A stretch of 64,000 nucleotides of DNA from Trachythela sp. YZ-2020 (taxonomy: Eukaryota > Cnidaria > Anthozoa > Malacalcyonacea > Clavulariidae), in contig JADLSH010000112.1 of NCBI GenBank assembly GCA_016169945.1, positions 248,001 through 312,000 on the forward strand. Direction: 5' to 3'. Under the pieces are notes generated by a model. That model ran no database searches and was not told the origin of the DNA. It saw only the letters and a program-made list of their open reading frames with translations. A program made the translations under genes and the position numbers. Within the stretch, counting starts at the first letter, position 1; each line of letters opens with the position of its first letter. This document shows, in pieces, positions 43,588-52,888 of the stretch.

Positions 43588-43735
43588 TCTTACTGGGCCA
43601 CCTAACTATGAGAATGTTACTATTTTTTGCTGTAACATTTTTGTTTGCGAGTAATGTGCAAGTAAAATGTGATAAATTTGCTCATCGGCCGCCATCTTGG
43701 ATCAAATTCTCAAAAAATTATCTTTGGGGTCAATG

Positions 43736-44969
43736 ACCTTTGTGACGTCATTAGATGGGTTCACTTCAAAACAACATAGGGATCTATATTGCGTGAAGGT
43801 CTTGGTAACTAAAAATATGTCGTTTTTGCGCGTTATAATGAACAAAAATTCTCACAACCAGGCAGGAGAACTAAGGAAATGCTACACTATCGGGTAAAGC
43901 CATATTAAGCGTGTGAGAAGGAAAGGAATTGCGAATTTTACAACTTGCGTGGTTTAATTGTGTCGCGCGTTTGTGAATGATTGGGGTATTATTGAAGCTA
44001 TAATAGTATTTTGTGTCGTCATACACTCTGGAAAAGGTTTCAGGAACCATTTGTTGTTGTAGGATACATTCTTTAACCGAAGACACGAGAAGAGATGTTT
44101 AAAATGTTATATTATAGAATTATAAACTCGAGACACCGAGAAAGGTTGAACGAATAATTTGTCAATCAGCGATTTTGAGCACCTTGACCTATAAATATCT
44201 GGAGCTAAACTAAAGCCTTGAATGTTACTGAAAAATAAATCTGGTGGCCCTGGTGCAGAATTATTGGATGCAAGTAATATTCTTTTGAAAACAATCTATA
44301 TTCAAGTTTTAAAGAATAGTTATTCACGCGATTCATATGATTATGAAGTTTTGAGCTTCTATTGTTTTGACGGGAAATATGAAGCTGTCAATATAGTACA
44401 TTATTTAGTATATCTAGCTAGTTTATAGAAAAAAGCCAGACTATAGCTGTTCTCCGGCTTAAATTCAGTTTCATATGTGTGGCTAAATAGTTTGGTGAAT
44501 TATACATGATGAAGCTGGTAAAAATATTGCCGAAAATGTAGCGATTCCCATTTCAGTAATTCAGTAAATATAGTTATTAATTGCGTCAACACACAATATC
44601 AATTATAGAAGTGAGAACTCTAATATTTTTAGATCTTTTGTTATACTCTTTTTTACGAAAAGTCAAGACGCGCATATGGGTAGGGTCGTAGGGATTAGGG
44701 AATAACTGATCATTAAAATAGAAATTAATAATTTAATGCGTTGCCGCACTGAAGACTTGCTATTAACTGATATACCGCTTTTCAAAATGACTGTAGTTGT
44801 ATTAATCTTGTTTGTTTTATACTTTTATTTCAATAATCCTGGGTAACTTAAATTTGCACTTTGTCAATACAAGCGATGAAGCGATATACTCTACAACAAT
44901 CAATAATATACCTTGATTACGAATACAGCATGCTATTTGTAGTTTGTTTTATGTAATAGCGCTTCTTTA
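43736..44969. other. Non-coding stretch with an end of a possible larger element
   Basis: No gene. TGACGTCATTAGATGGGTT at about 43742-43760 is found as a reverse complement at about 46371-46389, so 43.74-46.39 kb could be one element. I could not find matching target duplications. Confidence 0.35.
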
Positions 44970-45818
44970 AGCCCGGCGCACACTGCATTGCAAGTATATA
45001 CAGATGTCATTCAGATGTCAATGACGAACGACCAAATTCCTAGTATCCTTGTGTAAATATACAAAGGATTTTTGTCACTCGTTCGAACAACAAATATCAA
45101 GCGTGTTTGATATTTTCTGTCATTCGTGACAAAAATTCTCGCGAGCAAAGAAGCGCGCATGTGCGTTTCCAAAAACAACATGGCGGATAGTGAACAAACA
45201 CTTGCAGCTAGCGACAGGAATTGCGGCGGGCATTTGCCTGACTATAGTTAAGTCAAATACTTATAAAATAAACCTTTCCCACCTCCAACCCTTAACCTAA
45301 CCCTAACCAGAAATGTCTGAAAAGGAATTTTGGGGTTAAAACAAGTCGGAAAAAATTATTTGAAAGAAAAAATAATTTAAGTGAGAAAAAAGTTTTGGCC
45401 GGGATTGACCGGGCTTGAACAGCCGCTCTAAGAAACTGTAGCCAGCGCACGCCCTAAACCACTACGCCACCGACTAGCTCGCTGAATGCAATTGCAATAA
45501 ACCACTATATATACCGCCTTTCTAGTCATTTAAAGAACGAAGAATATTGACCAATGAACGCCCGCCGCAATTCCTGTCGCTAGCTGCAAGTGTTTGTTCA
45601 CTATCCGCCATGTTGTTTTGGGCAATAACACGCATGCGCACTTCTTTGCTGCGAGGAATTTTTGTCACGAATGACAGAAAATATCAAACACGTTTGATAT
45701 TTGTTGTTCACGACACGAGTGACAAAAATCCTGTATATTTTCCCCGCACACTAGGATTTTCGTCGCACGTAATTGGTCACGAATGACATCTGTGCGTACA
45801 ACTAGTGTGCGCCGGGCT
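44970..45818. mobile_element. PIF/Harbinger-like MITE, 849 bp, TTA target duplication
   Basis: The ends AGCCCGGCGCACACT and AGTGTGCGCCGGGCT are inverted and flanked by TTA (44967-44969 and 45819-45821). Inverted arms of about 270 bp (with ATATCAAACACGTTTGATATT-like palindromic words and GCGATAGTGAACAAACACTTGC-type matches) enclose a core of about 300 bp. A 3-bp TTA/TAA target duplication fits PIF/Harbinger. There is no transposase. Confidence 0.8.
45400..45478 (-). repeat. tRNA-like (SINE head) sequence in the MITE core
   Basis: On the minus strand, GTGGCGTAGTGGTTTAGGGC (A-box region) and GGCTGTTCAAGCCCGG (B-box region) are spaced as in a tRNA with a long variable part. It is too diverged for a functional tRNA call and is probably a tRNA-derived SINE fragment captured between the MITE arms. 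Confidence 0.5.
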
Positions 45819-46494
45819 TTATACTACACTGTCCAACTGCATTGAATGTATAAAAGGAGTAGTTCAAATCTCAATGATGAACTATCCAAATTTTTAGGCC
45901 TTTATTCTTGTGTACTTTGAATGTATATCATAATTGCGCCAGCTATTTAGGTTTAATAGTAATAGTATAGACTACATTTATTTATTAAGCTCTGCCGTCT
46001 AACAATACATAAACAGTTATTAACACAAGACTACATTGTGACAATTTTATTTACTGTTGTATTTTCAATAATAATTGGAACTGAACGTGCTGATAGAGAT
46101 TTGATTGTTTTGCAATTTGAGCAATTTTTATGCATTTACCAGCGAGACATTCAGGGGTATAGACAATAATAGTATAACATTGCATAAGGATTTCCTATGT
46201 GATATTCGAATTTATGCGTCTATTTCACGCGGAATTGGAACAAATAATATCAAAAGTAGTGGTACAAACATGTTACACACTTGTTAAAACCTTTCTGCCG
46301 TCTATTTTGCATAAAAGTTTACCGCGTGTGGTAAACACTATAGAGTTTATATTAGAGAAATTGTGTCAACCCATCTAATGACGTCATTTAATGTATTCAT
46401 GCATAAATTAGCATACGCCGTTTTTTTCAAAATGGCGGACGACTGTTGAACTTTGATGGCAAAAGGAAACTTTGTATGCTGGGGGGATAATTGG

Positions 46495-47391
46495 TAAAGT
46501 AAAGTATGGGCTAGCTAGATCAGCCCTTGTCATGAAGAACAACGGGAAGAAAACCAAACGGGGCAATCTTTCGAAAGAGAGAATTAAGCTTGGATATGGA
46601 GTACCAATTCCCAAGCTACTTCCTTATAATTCCTTAATTAGAAAAATCCAGGAATTAGATATAGGTGAAGTTTATAGCCTAAGTGAGACAATATGTAGTG
46701 ACCTCCCTGAGAATGAGAAAGTGAATGGGGTGTATAGAGATTTAGAACAGCTACTCCCAGCTCTAAGTAAGTTCTATTTGGAAACTGATAGTTTTAGAAA
46801 AGATAAGCTTACTTGGTTTGGTGAGAAGGAAGGGTCGTTTAAAGTTGCAATTGGAGGTGACGGTGCCCCTTTCGGCAAATGGGATCCGTATCATGGCTTG
46901 TTAGTTTTCTCAATGTAGGCTCAAGGGTTGCAAGTCCAAATGATAATTTCATATTTTTTGGAGCAAATTGTAAGGAAGACCACAAGGTGGTCCAAATTTT
47001 TACAAAACAGCTTTTGAGTGATATTGCGAGAATAGAAAGCAAGACATACTTACTTAATGATAGGGAAGTTACCTTTTGCTTTGAGCTTGTACCATCTGAT
47101 ATGAAATTTCTTGCGTTTCTTAACGGGGAACTTAGCAATGCAGCAACTTATTTCTCTAGCTTTGCGAATGTTTCAAAAGCTGATTCCTGTTTACTTGGTA
47201 AGGAATTTGGAACAAGCTCCTACCTGTAAGTGGAGACCATGGAGCTATGCTGAGAGAGTTAATGTTACTGAGAAGGTTGCTAAATTTAAGAAAAAATTGT
47301 CCAACAAGGTTACTGATAAGACCAATAGGTCCAAAGTGACCAAATTTATTGCTAGTAACCATTCAAGGCAAGAATTTCTTCCACTTATCGG
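46495..47391 (+). pseudogene. Multi-copy cnidarian-type protein, N-terminal part (split by a transposon, frameshifted)
   Basis: The frame reads KVKYGLARSALVMKNNGK ... LLPYNSLIRKIQELDIGEVY, then AIGGDGAPFGKWD. After a +1 shift at about 46880 it reads WLVSFLNVGSRVASPNDNFI, FFGANCKEDHK and LAFLNGELSNAATYFSSFAN. After another shift at about 47212 it reads CKWRPWSYAERV and ends FLPLIG at the transposon. I recall this protein as a recurrent uncharacterised family in corals and anemones, probably transposon-borne. The function is unknown, and its DGAP motif might be catalytic (inference). The rest is at 51944-52888. Three frameshifts in all. Confidence 0.6.
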
Positions 47392-47534
47392 CACCGTTTA
47401 ATGATATACAGTTGTGTAACTTGCAGCCTTTTGACTGAATTATGACATCCCTAAGAATCGAATGCTCGTGTCATTTTTGTCGCGTCACCAAATCGCGAAA
47501 GACCGTGTCGCTTGCCGATTTCCTTACAAAAACA

Positions 47535-50500
47535 TTAGGAAAACAGCGTTCGAATGCTGAAAAATGCTGATTTTACAAAGTTGGTGTACTTGATGGTCGT
47601 TTTGGGATTAAAATTTTGCAAACCAATGGTAAGTGTTTTATATAACTTGTATTGTTGTTTCATATCAATAGGTGTAGGATTATCAGAATTGCCACCTTGT
47701 TGTCTTATGATGCCAAAAAAATTCTCGAGAGCATCTTGATTCAAACGCCTTGTCATCAGAAACTGCCTTGCATGGTTTTCTTGCAGATCATTCCACAGAG
47801 CCAATATGCCATTTATTGTCATCTGGAGACCTTTGAGGCACCGCAATTTGTTTGTAACATCTTCTTGATTGGATGGATTCACCACCTTTATGGATTTCAC
47901 AAACGTCAGCATATGTCCCAAGAATTCTTTGTGTGGGGAATCTTTTGATATAGCTTGCTTGTATAACTTTGTGCTAGAGAGTGACGAGCTGTTTAGACTG
48001 TCAAAAATATTGTCAAAGTTTGAAAGCAATTCAGCTGTTCCAGAGGCAACTGGTGGTAAAGCACCAAGGGACACATATGTTAGAAGAGTTGATGCAACTG
48101 TATGGCTGAGCACTTGTGTAGAATACTTGACTTTCATTTTTTCAAATCCGTTAGGATTTAAATGCCTTTGTGTGAGCTTCGGACAACATCGTATGGGTTG
48201 TAGTTGATCTCTGTCGTATACTACTTGTATGTGATCCCAAGAAGCTATTTTTCCATTAAAATGAAAGTTATAGTTCATCAAGTTGTTTCGAACAGCTTTT
48301 ATTATGTGTGGTGGATCAAATATATAGAAGATCTTTCTGCCTTTGTCCAAAAACCATGGTTGTGTTGGTGTGATGCCTAGGCTTTTAATCATCTTTTGAA
48401 AATTGGAGCCCAAATCAGAAACAACAGTTGTAACATGGAGTCCAATTGATGTTACTTCATCAATCATGTCCAACAACTTGGCATTGATCTTATCGCTGGG
48501 GCAGGATTCATGTACCAGAAGATATCCAAGGGGCTGCTTCCAGTTTTCGTTTATACCGCGGGCCATGAAGTGTAGTGCTGATGTTGCAATAAGGCTGCTT
48601 CTCTCTCCCTTACCAAAATCTTCAACACCAATGACTTGATCTTTACCAGTATCATAAAACAGGTTAGCTTTAAGGGCCATCTCGTCCATTGTGATAGTGC
48701 ACAATTTACTGGGCTTGCTCATAATCTTAACTTTTCTGGCTAGAACTTCCTTTGCAGCTGGGGTCAGTTCTGCAGCAGTTGGAAATGCGGCAACCCATTT
48801 CATCAGACTGCTTTTGGATGGAAGCTTGAAAATTTTTGACAACAATTTGTAAGCCTTTCCACTGACGTAATATAGGGAAAGAGCGAATGATTTCATCTCA
48901 GGACTGTATCGTTGCCCTTTATTTTTTTTCTGGTGCAATTCTATCTGGAGTGAGATGAATGTTACAATATTTTCTGGTAGCATGGTCTGAAGAGCCTCTA
49001 ATATTGTATCCTTATCTATGTTGTTGCTTTTCTTCTTTTTCATATTTAAGGCTTGACGGAGTCTTTGTATTCTTTTTTTCTGCCGGGCATACACCTTGTT
49101 CACTTTTTTCTGTTTAGCATAATTAGATGTTTTACCACCTGTAAGTGATAATACTATTAGCCTGACTGAAAATTATGTAAAGTAAATGACCTTAATGAAG
49201 CTTAACCTTGATTAGTAGGTTCAACAGGATTATGTTGTGTTCCAGAATCAATTTGTATTGGTCTTGAGGATGGACCTAAGAAAAGACCTAAATATTAGTG
49301 GGACATTGATTAATTTATTTTTAAAGCTGTTCAGAAATGGAATTAGTGGTTAAAGAATGAGTCTCAACCGTCATGTTTTGCACCACGTCGCCATTTTTGG
49401 GTGCCCGTAAATTCATAAAACTGTAAACATAGCAGCAAAAAGCATGACGGTTGAGACTCATTCTTTAAAATATTTTTTGCAGGAGATCCTTTGAAGAACC
49501 AGAAGAAGAGGTCCTGGTGTCGTACCTGTAACTTCATCATCAGCTGAATTTGTAGACTCTGCACTTGAATCAGTTGATAGAACGGTATTGGTGTTCAGCC
49601 CAGAGTCTGAAAATAACATTAAACATTTATAAACCTTTTTCTGTTAAACTGCAGATCCCTGTATGTACAATATATATATCTAGAGAGGATACTAAATAGA
49701 TACAGTATGTCCTCAACATGCCTGGCCTTGCGCATCCATAGTAATAACACTACACTGATGCAGTTTATTTATATTACGGATCTCACCGAACTGTGGAATT
49801 CCATCAAAAATTCGTATCGCCGCCACGCCCACAAATGTCTACGACCACACCTACATATTTTTGCATGTTTACAATTCTAATTTTAATCAGCCAATCAACG
49901 CTTAATATTTAAAATTAGAGTGATATCATGCAAAAATATGTAGGTGTGGTCGTAGACATTTGTGGATTTACAGTATACAGTACCTGTATGAAAATAGTCT
50001 ATGTCTGTAACTTCATGTATGAAATGTTGTGCAGATACAGGTTCTAATCCACAATCTAAAAACTCAGGTTATATTAGTAATTTTCCTGCAGTTTCATTTC
50101 TGCTGACAAAAATCTCAATTTATTTAATTTTGAGATAATTGGAATATACTTTGCAAGCACCTTTACATGGCTGCTGTTCATTGACATTGGAATTGTCAAT
50201 TACTTTGGCAACTTTTATTTTTTCTAGAAAATCAAATGTAAAAGTATTCAATGATTTGCAAAGTATTGTATTGTTTAGTTTGTGTGTCGCCATTACAGTA
50301 CAAATTACAGTAATATATTAAAGTTCTTATTTGATGATACAGTATATAAAGCGACATACTGTATTGTTTTTGTTACACTTTGAAAATTATTTTGTCTAAT
50401 TTTTGTTTAGTTGTAAGTTTTTTGTGTGAAAAATTTAAATCATGTTAGCTTTATTTTCCTTACTAATATATTTTTCTCGCGTCTCTTCTCGGACAAGTAG

Positions 50501-50961
50501 CCTTCGCTTTGTACCAACTTTTGGTGGTGGATTTGGGATACTAAACACTGTAGGAAATGCTTCACTTTTCAATCTTTTTTTGCTGGCAAACATTTCTTCC
50601 TCGAAATGGTCGGCACATATTTTAAGATTGCATAGAGATCCTGGGTCCCTTTTTATTAAATCATTTCGTCTGCAGTTTATGGCCCATCTTTTCGATCTAT
50701 TGTATGAAATTAATTCAGATAAAAATGTGCATGTTTAATACTACAGTAAATTGTATAAAAACCTCGTACAAGATAATTGAAAATCACTTGCAGTTTAGGG
50801 TATCTTCGCCGCCTTAGCGTTTCTCACCTGCTTATATCTTTTGGGAAACGGAAAAACGATAAATCTGGATTTTTCCTTTTGTTATTCTTACAATTTGGTG
50901 CTGTGCACCATGTCGTCCCACTTCCCCGTTTTCTAGCTGAATAATCCTGTTTTTCCGCCAT
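47535..50961 (-). CDS. P-element-type THAP transposase, six exons, one frameshift in exon 1
   Basis: It catalyses cut-and-paste transposition. Exons (minus): 50829-50961, 50464-50696, 49984-50055, 49526-49606, 49207-49275 and 47535-49138. All introns are GT..AG, and introns 2-5 share one phase, so the model is tight. Exons 1-2 encode the C2CH THAP finger (WCTAPNCKN, then [21 protein letters not shown]). Exon 1 lacks one base in an A-run near 50875, which shifts the frame. Exons 3-5 are short and acidic/Ser-rich. Exon 6 starts with a coiled coil ([16 protein letters not shown]) and carries the RNase-H-like core: TITMDEM (Asp), [10 protein letters not shown] (Asp), [11 protein letters not shown] and [18 protein letters not shown] (Glu), at about residues 140, 230, 263 and 460 counted from the Met at 49103. 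If the base is an assembly error the gene could be functional. Confidence 0.88.
49353..49470. mobile_element. Tiny hairpin element inside a P-transposon intron
   Basis: Inverted arms of about 24 bp (TAAAGAATGAGTCTCAACCG at the left and its reverse complement at the right, ending about 49470) enclose about 70 bp. It looks like a miniature inverted-repeat insertion. A TSD is not certain. Confidence 0.65.
49829..49965. mobile_element. MITE-like hairpin, 39-bp perfect arms, in a P-transposon intron
   Basis: Arms 49829-49867 and 49927-49965 are perfect reverse complements (CCACAAATGTCTACGACC ... and ... GGTCGTAGACATTTGTGG), with a 59-bp AT-rich loop. It lies between exons 3 and 4 of the transposase. 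Perfect arms imply recent insertion. Confidence 0.8.
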
Positions 50962-51943
50962 TGTGCTGTACAATGTTCACTCTTTTTAAATGACATTTAA
51001 TCCATTGTAATAATATTTAGTTTTATATAGTAATATCACTGTAAATGCAAGAATTTTGTTTACTTTCGCAGCCTTTCCTATGTATACTGCTAGGCGACGA
51101 AGCTAAATGTACATGCCACAAAAACTATATATTCATATAAATACACATTTGTATGGAACACATAATTTTTTAATAGTTCAAATATAAGATAAATTTCACA
51201 ACAGAACAGCCTACTTGATAGGCATTTAGTTTTTGTTACTGTAATATATTTTACTATTTAATATAAATATGATTACAGCCGTATTGAAAAATAATATACT
51301 ATTACTAAATATCTATAGACTTTTACATGTACACGGTAACGTTTTCGAGCGTTTTCATTTGTGTTTTCACACTAAAACAGATGCAAACACTATCAACTTA
51401 CAACAGAAGCTGTAGTTTATTTATTATATTGGTCATATTTTTCTTCGGACAGGGTGAACAAGGCAACAAAACGATTTATGGGACAAAAACAAGCTGGAAA
51501 ACGACGCCCGTGTGCACATAGGCTCATAACCTAAATTGGCTAAAAACTCTATTTTACTGTATATTGTATTATTGAAGAAAACAAGCATACAACCTTTCCC
51601 ATATAGTTGTCCTTTTAAAATGTTGTAAAGTCATTTGTTTTGTACGGCACGTTCCACTCCTTGGAGTCATATTTTCATTTTTTGTCGATATCAACAAATT
51701 ATTTAAGTCATTTTCCTGTGGAAAATTTAGAATAACATCCCTTCCTGTAAAATTTGTGAAAGTCCAGCATTTCAGATGGATATATTCTTTAAAATCGTTG
51801 TTTTAGTGTCCAAATTTTGCATTTTTCTATCTGTTTTCAGGTAAAAAAAACTCATGACACAGTCTTTTGCCTCGCGCATGCGCATTAACTTTGGGGGGAC
51901 AGGAAATGCCGCGAGTTACACAACTGTATATCATTAAACTGTG

Positions 51944-52888
51944 TTATCGGTAAGCTTTCTGATAAAGCTGTGGTCGAACCTTGGAATTTGAAAAACAATG
52001 CTGTCCAACATTTGCATGCAATGTTTCTGAAGCAAGTCCTTTCAATAAGTTATTTACCTTGTTCCTTGAACAGCATCTCTGAGCTGCCCCACACTTCTCC
52101 AATGAGCAAGTATTTGATAGCCATGGAATGCTAAGGTTAAAGCAAGCAGGCTGAAGAAACAGCTAGTTAAGTGGTTAATAGATGATAGAACAAGGAACAA
52201 AGATTTTACCTACAGGTTTACTGGAAAGGACTCAAAGTTGTTCCTACATGGTTTCATATACCTCTTAAATGCTATAAAAGGAGATTCCAATGATTTAAAA
52301 CTGTTGGCTAAGCTCCTTTTTTTAGCTTTTGTTGCTCTTAAGCTTAGAGATTGTGTTGCCTACTTCTCTGCCTATAATATGAATGAAGAAAACCTTCAAA
52401 AGCTTTCATCTTTGGCACATGATTATTTTACTGCTTTAGTTCTGTTTGGCATTCATACGGTTTCGCCAAGTGTTTGGAGCATTGCCCACTTAGCACCAGT
52501 TCACTCAAAGTGGGTTTATGACAAATATGGCACAGGTCTAGGAATTAATACTATGCAGGGTAGAGAAGCCAAACATGTCCAAATAGCTGCTTATGTCAAA
52601 AATAGTCTTTACAAGCAGCGATGGTTTCACGTTTTTAGGCATGATTATATTAGTAAGGTATGGCTTCCTTCTCACCAACCCTCGCTCTTAGCCTACCACC
52701 AGGTACCAGACTCCCTGATACCTCCTCGTGTGCTTAAGGATAAACTTAATTATTGTTATTGTGGTTTTGAAAAGGAGACAGCTCAAGAGCAGTGTTGCTT
52801 TTGTAGCCATGATCTAATGCCTGAGATTAAGCAGTCTGTACTCCAAGGGAAACCAACCAAGCAGTGCCTTAAGTATATGTCAAAATAA
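51944..52888 (+). pseudogene. Multi-copy cnidarian-type protein, C-terminal part
   Basis: It continues the ORF interrupted at 47391: KLSDKAVVEPWNLKNNAVQH ... LPHTSPMSKYL. After a frameshift at about 52130 it reads RLKKQLVKWLIDDRTRNKDF, KLFLHGFIYLLNAIKGDSND, VTPSVW-like SVWSIAHLAPVHSKW, GLGINTMQGREAKHVQIAAY, RWFHVFRHDYISKVWLP and a C-terminal four-Cys cluster (CYCGFEKETAQEQCCFC). The long final frame (52238-52888) is intact. Zinc binding by the C-terminal cysteines is likely; the overall role is unknown. Confidence 0.6.

Larger units (their letters stand above)
28897..43735. repeat. Tandem array, three units of about 4.9-5.0 kb
   Basis: Unit 1 is 28897-33803, unit 2 is 33804-38770 and unit 3 is 38771-43735. 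Each begins TTTGTGCTATCTATGTG after CAA and ends CTTTGGGGTCAA. The left breakpoint lies inside arm B of the palindrome. The right breakpoint is followed by unique DNA (TGACCTTTGTGACG). The junctions read GGGGTCAATTTGTGC, with TCAAT shared by both breakpoints, which suggests duplication by microhomology. Units are near-identical. Unit 2 carries many 1-3 base insertions and deletions and unit 1 lacks about 21 bp at 33062. The assembly should be checked. Confidence 0.9.
47392..51943 (-). mobile_element. P-superfamily DNA transposon, 4.55 kb, with TIRs and TSD
   Basis: The termini are CACCGTTTAATGATATACAG (left) and the inverted CACAGTTTAATGATATACAG (right), continuing TTGTGTAACT; the TIRs are about 30 bp. 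TTATCGG is duplicated at 47385-47391 and 51944-51950 (7 bp visible; P elements make 8). Removing the element joins LPLIG to KLSDKAVVEPW in the interrupted host ORF, confirming the ends. It contains one six-exon THAP transposase gene and two smaller hairpin insertions in its introns. Confidence 0.9.

Noticed and set aside
45290..45307. CCTTAACCTAACCCTAACC as interstitial telomere
   Set aside because: Only three irregular units, located inside a MITE core.
47392..51943. hAT assignment of the 4.55-kb transposon
   Set aside because: The THAP finger, the DPPHIIK block and the [11 protein letters not shown] motif place it in the P superfamily.
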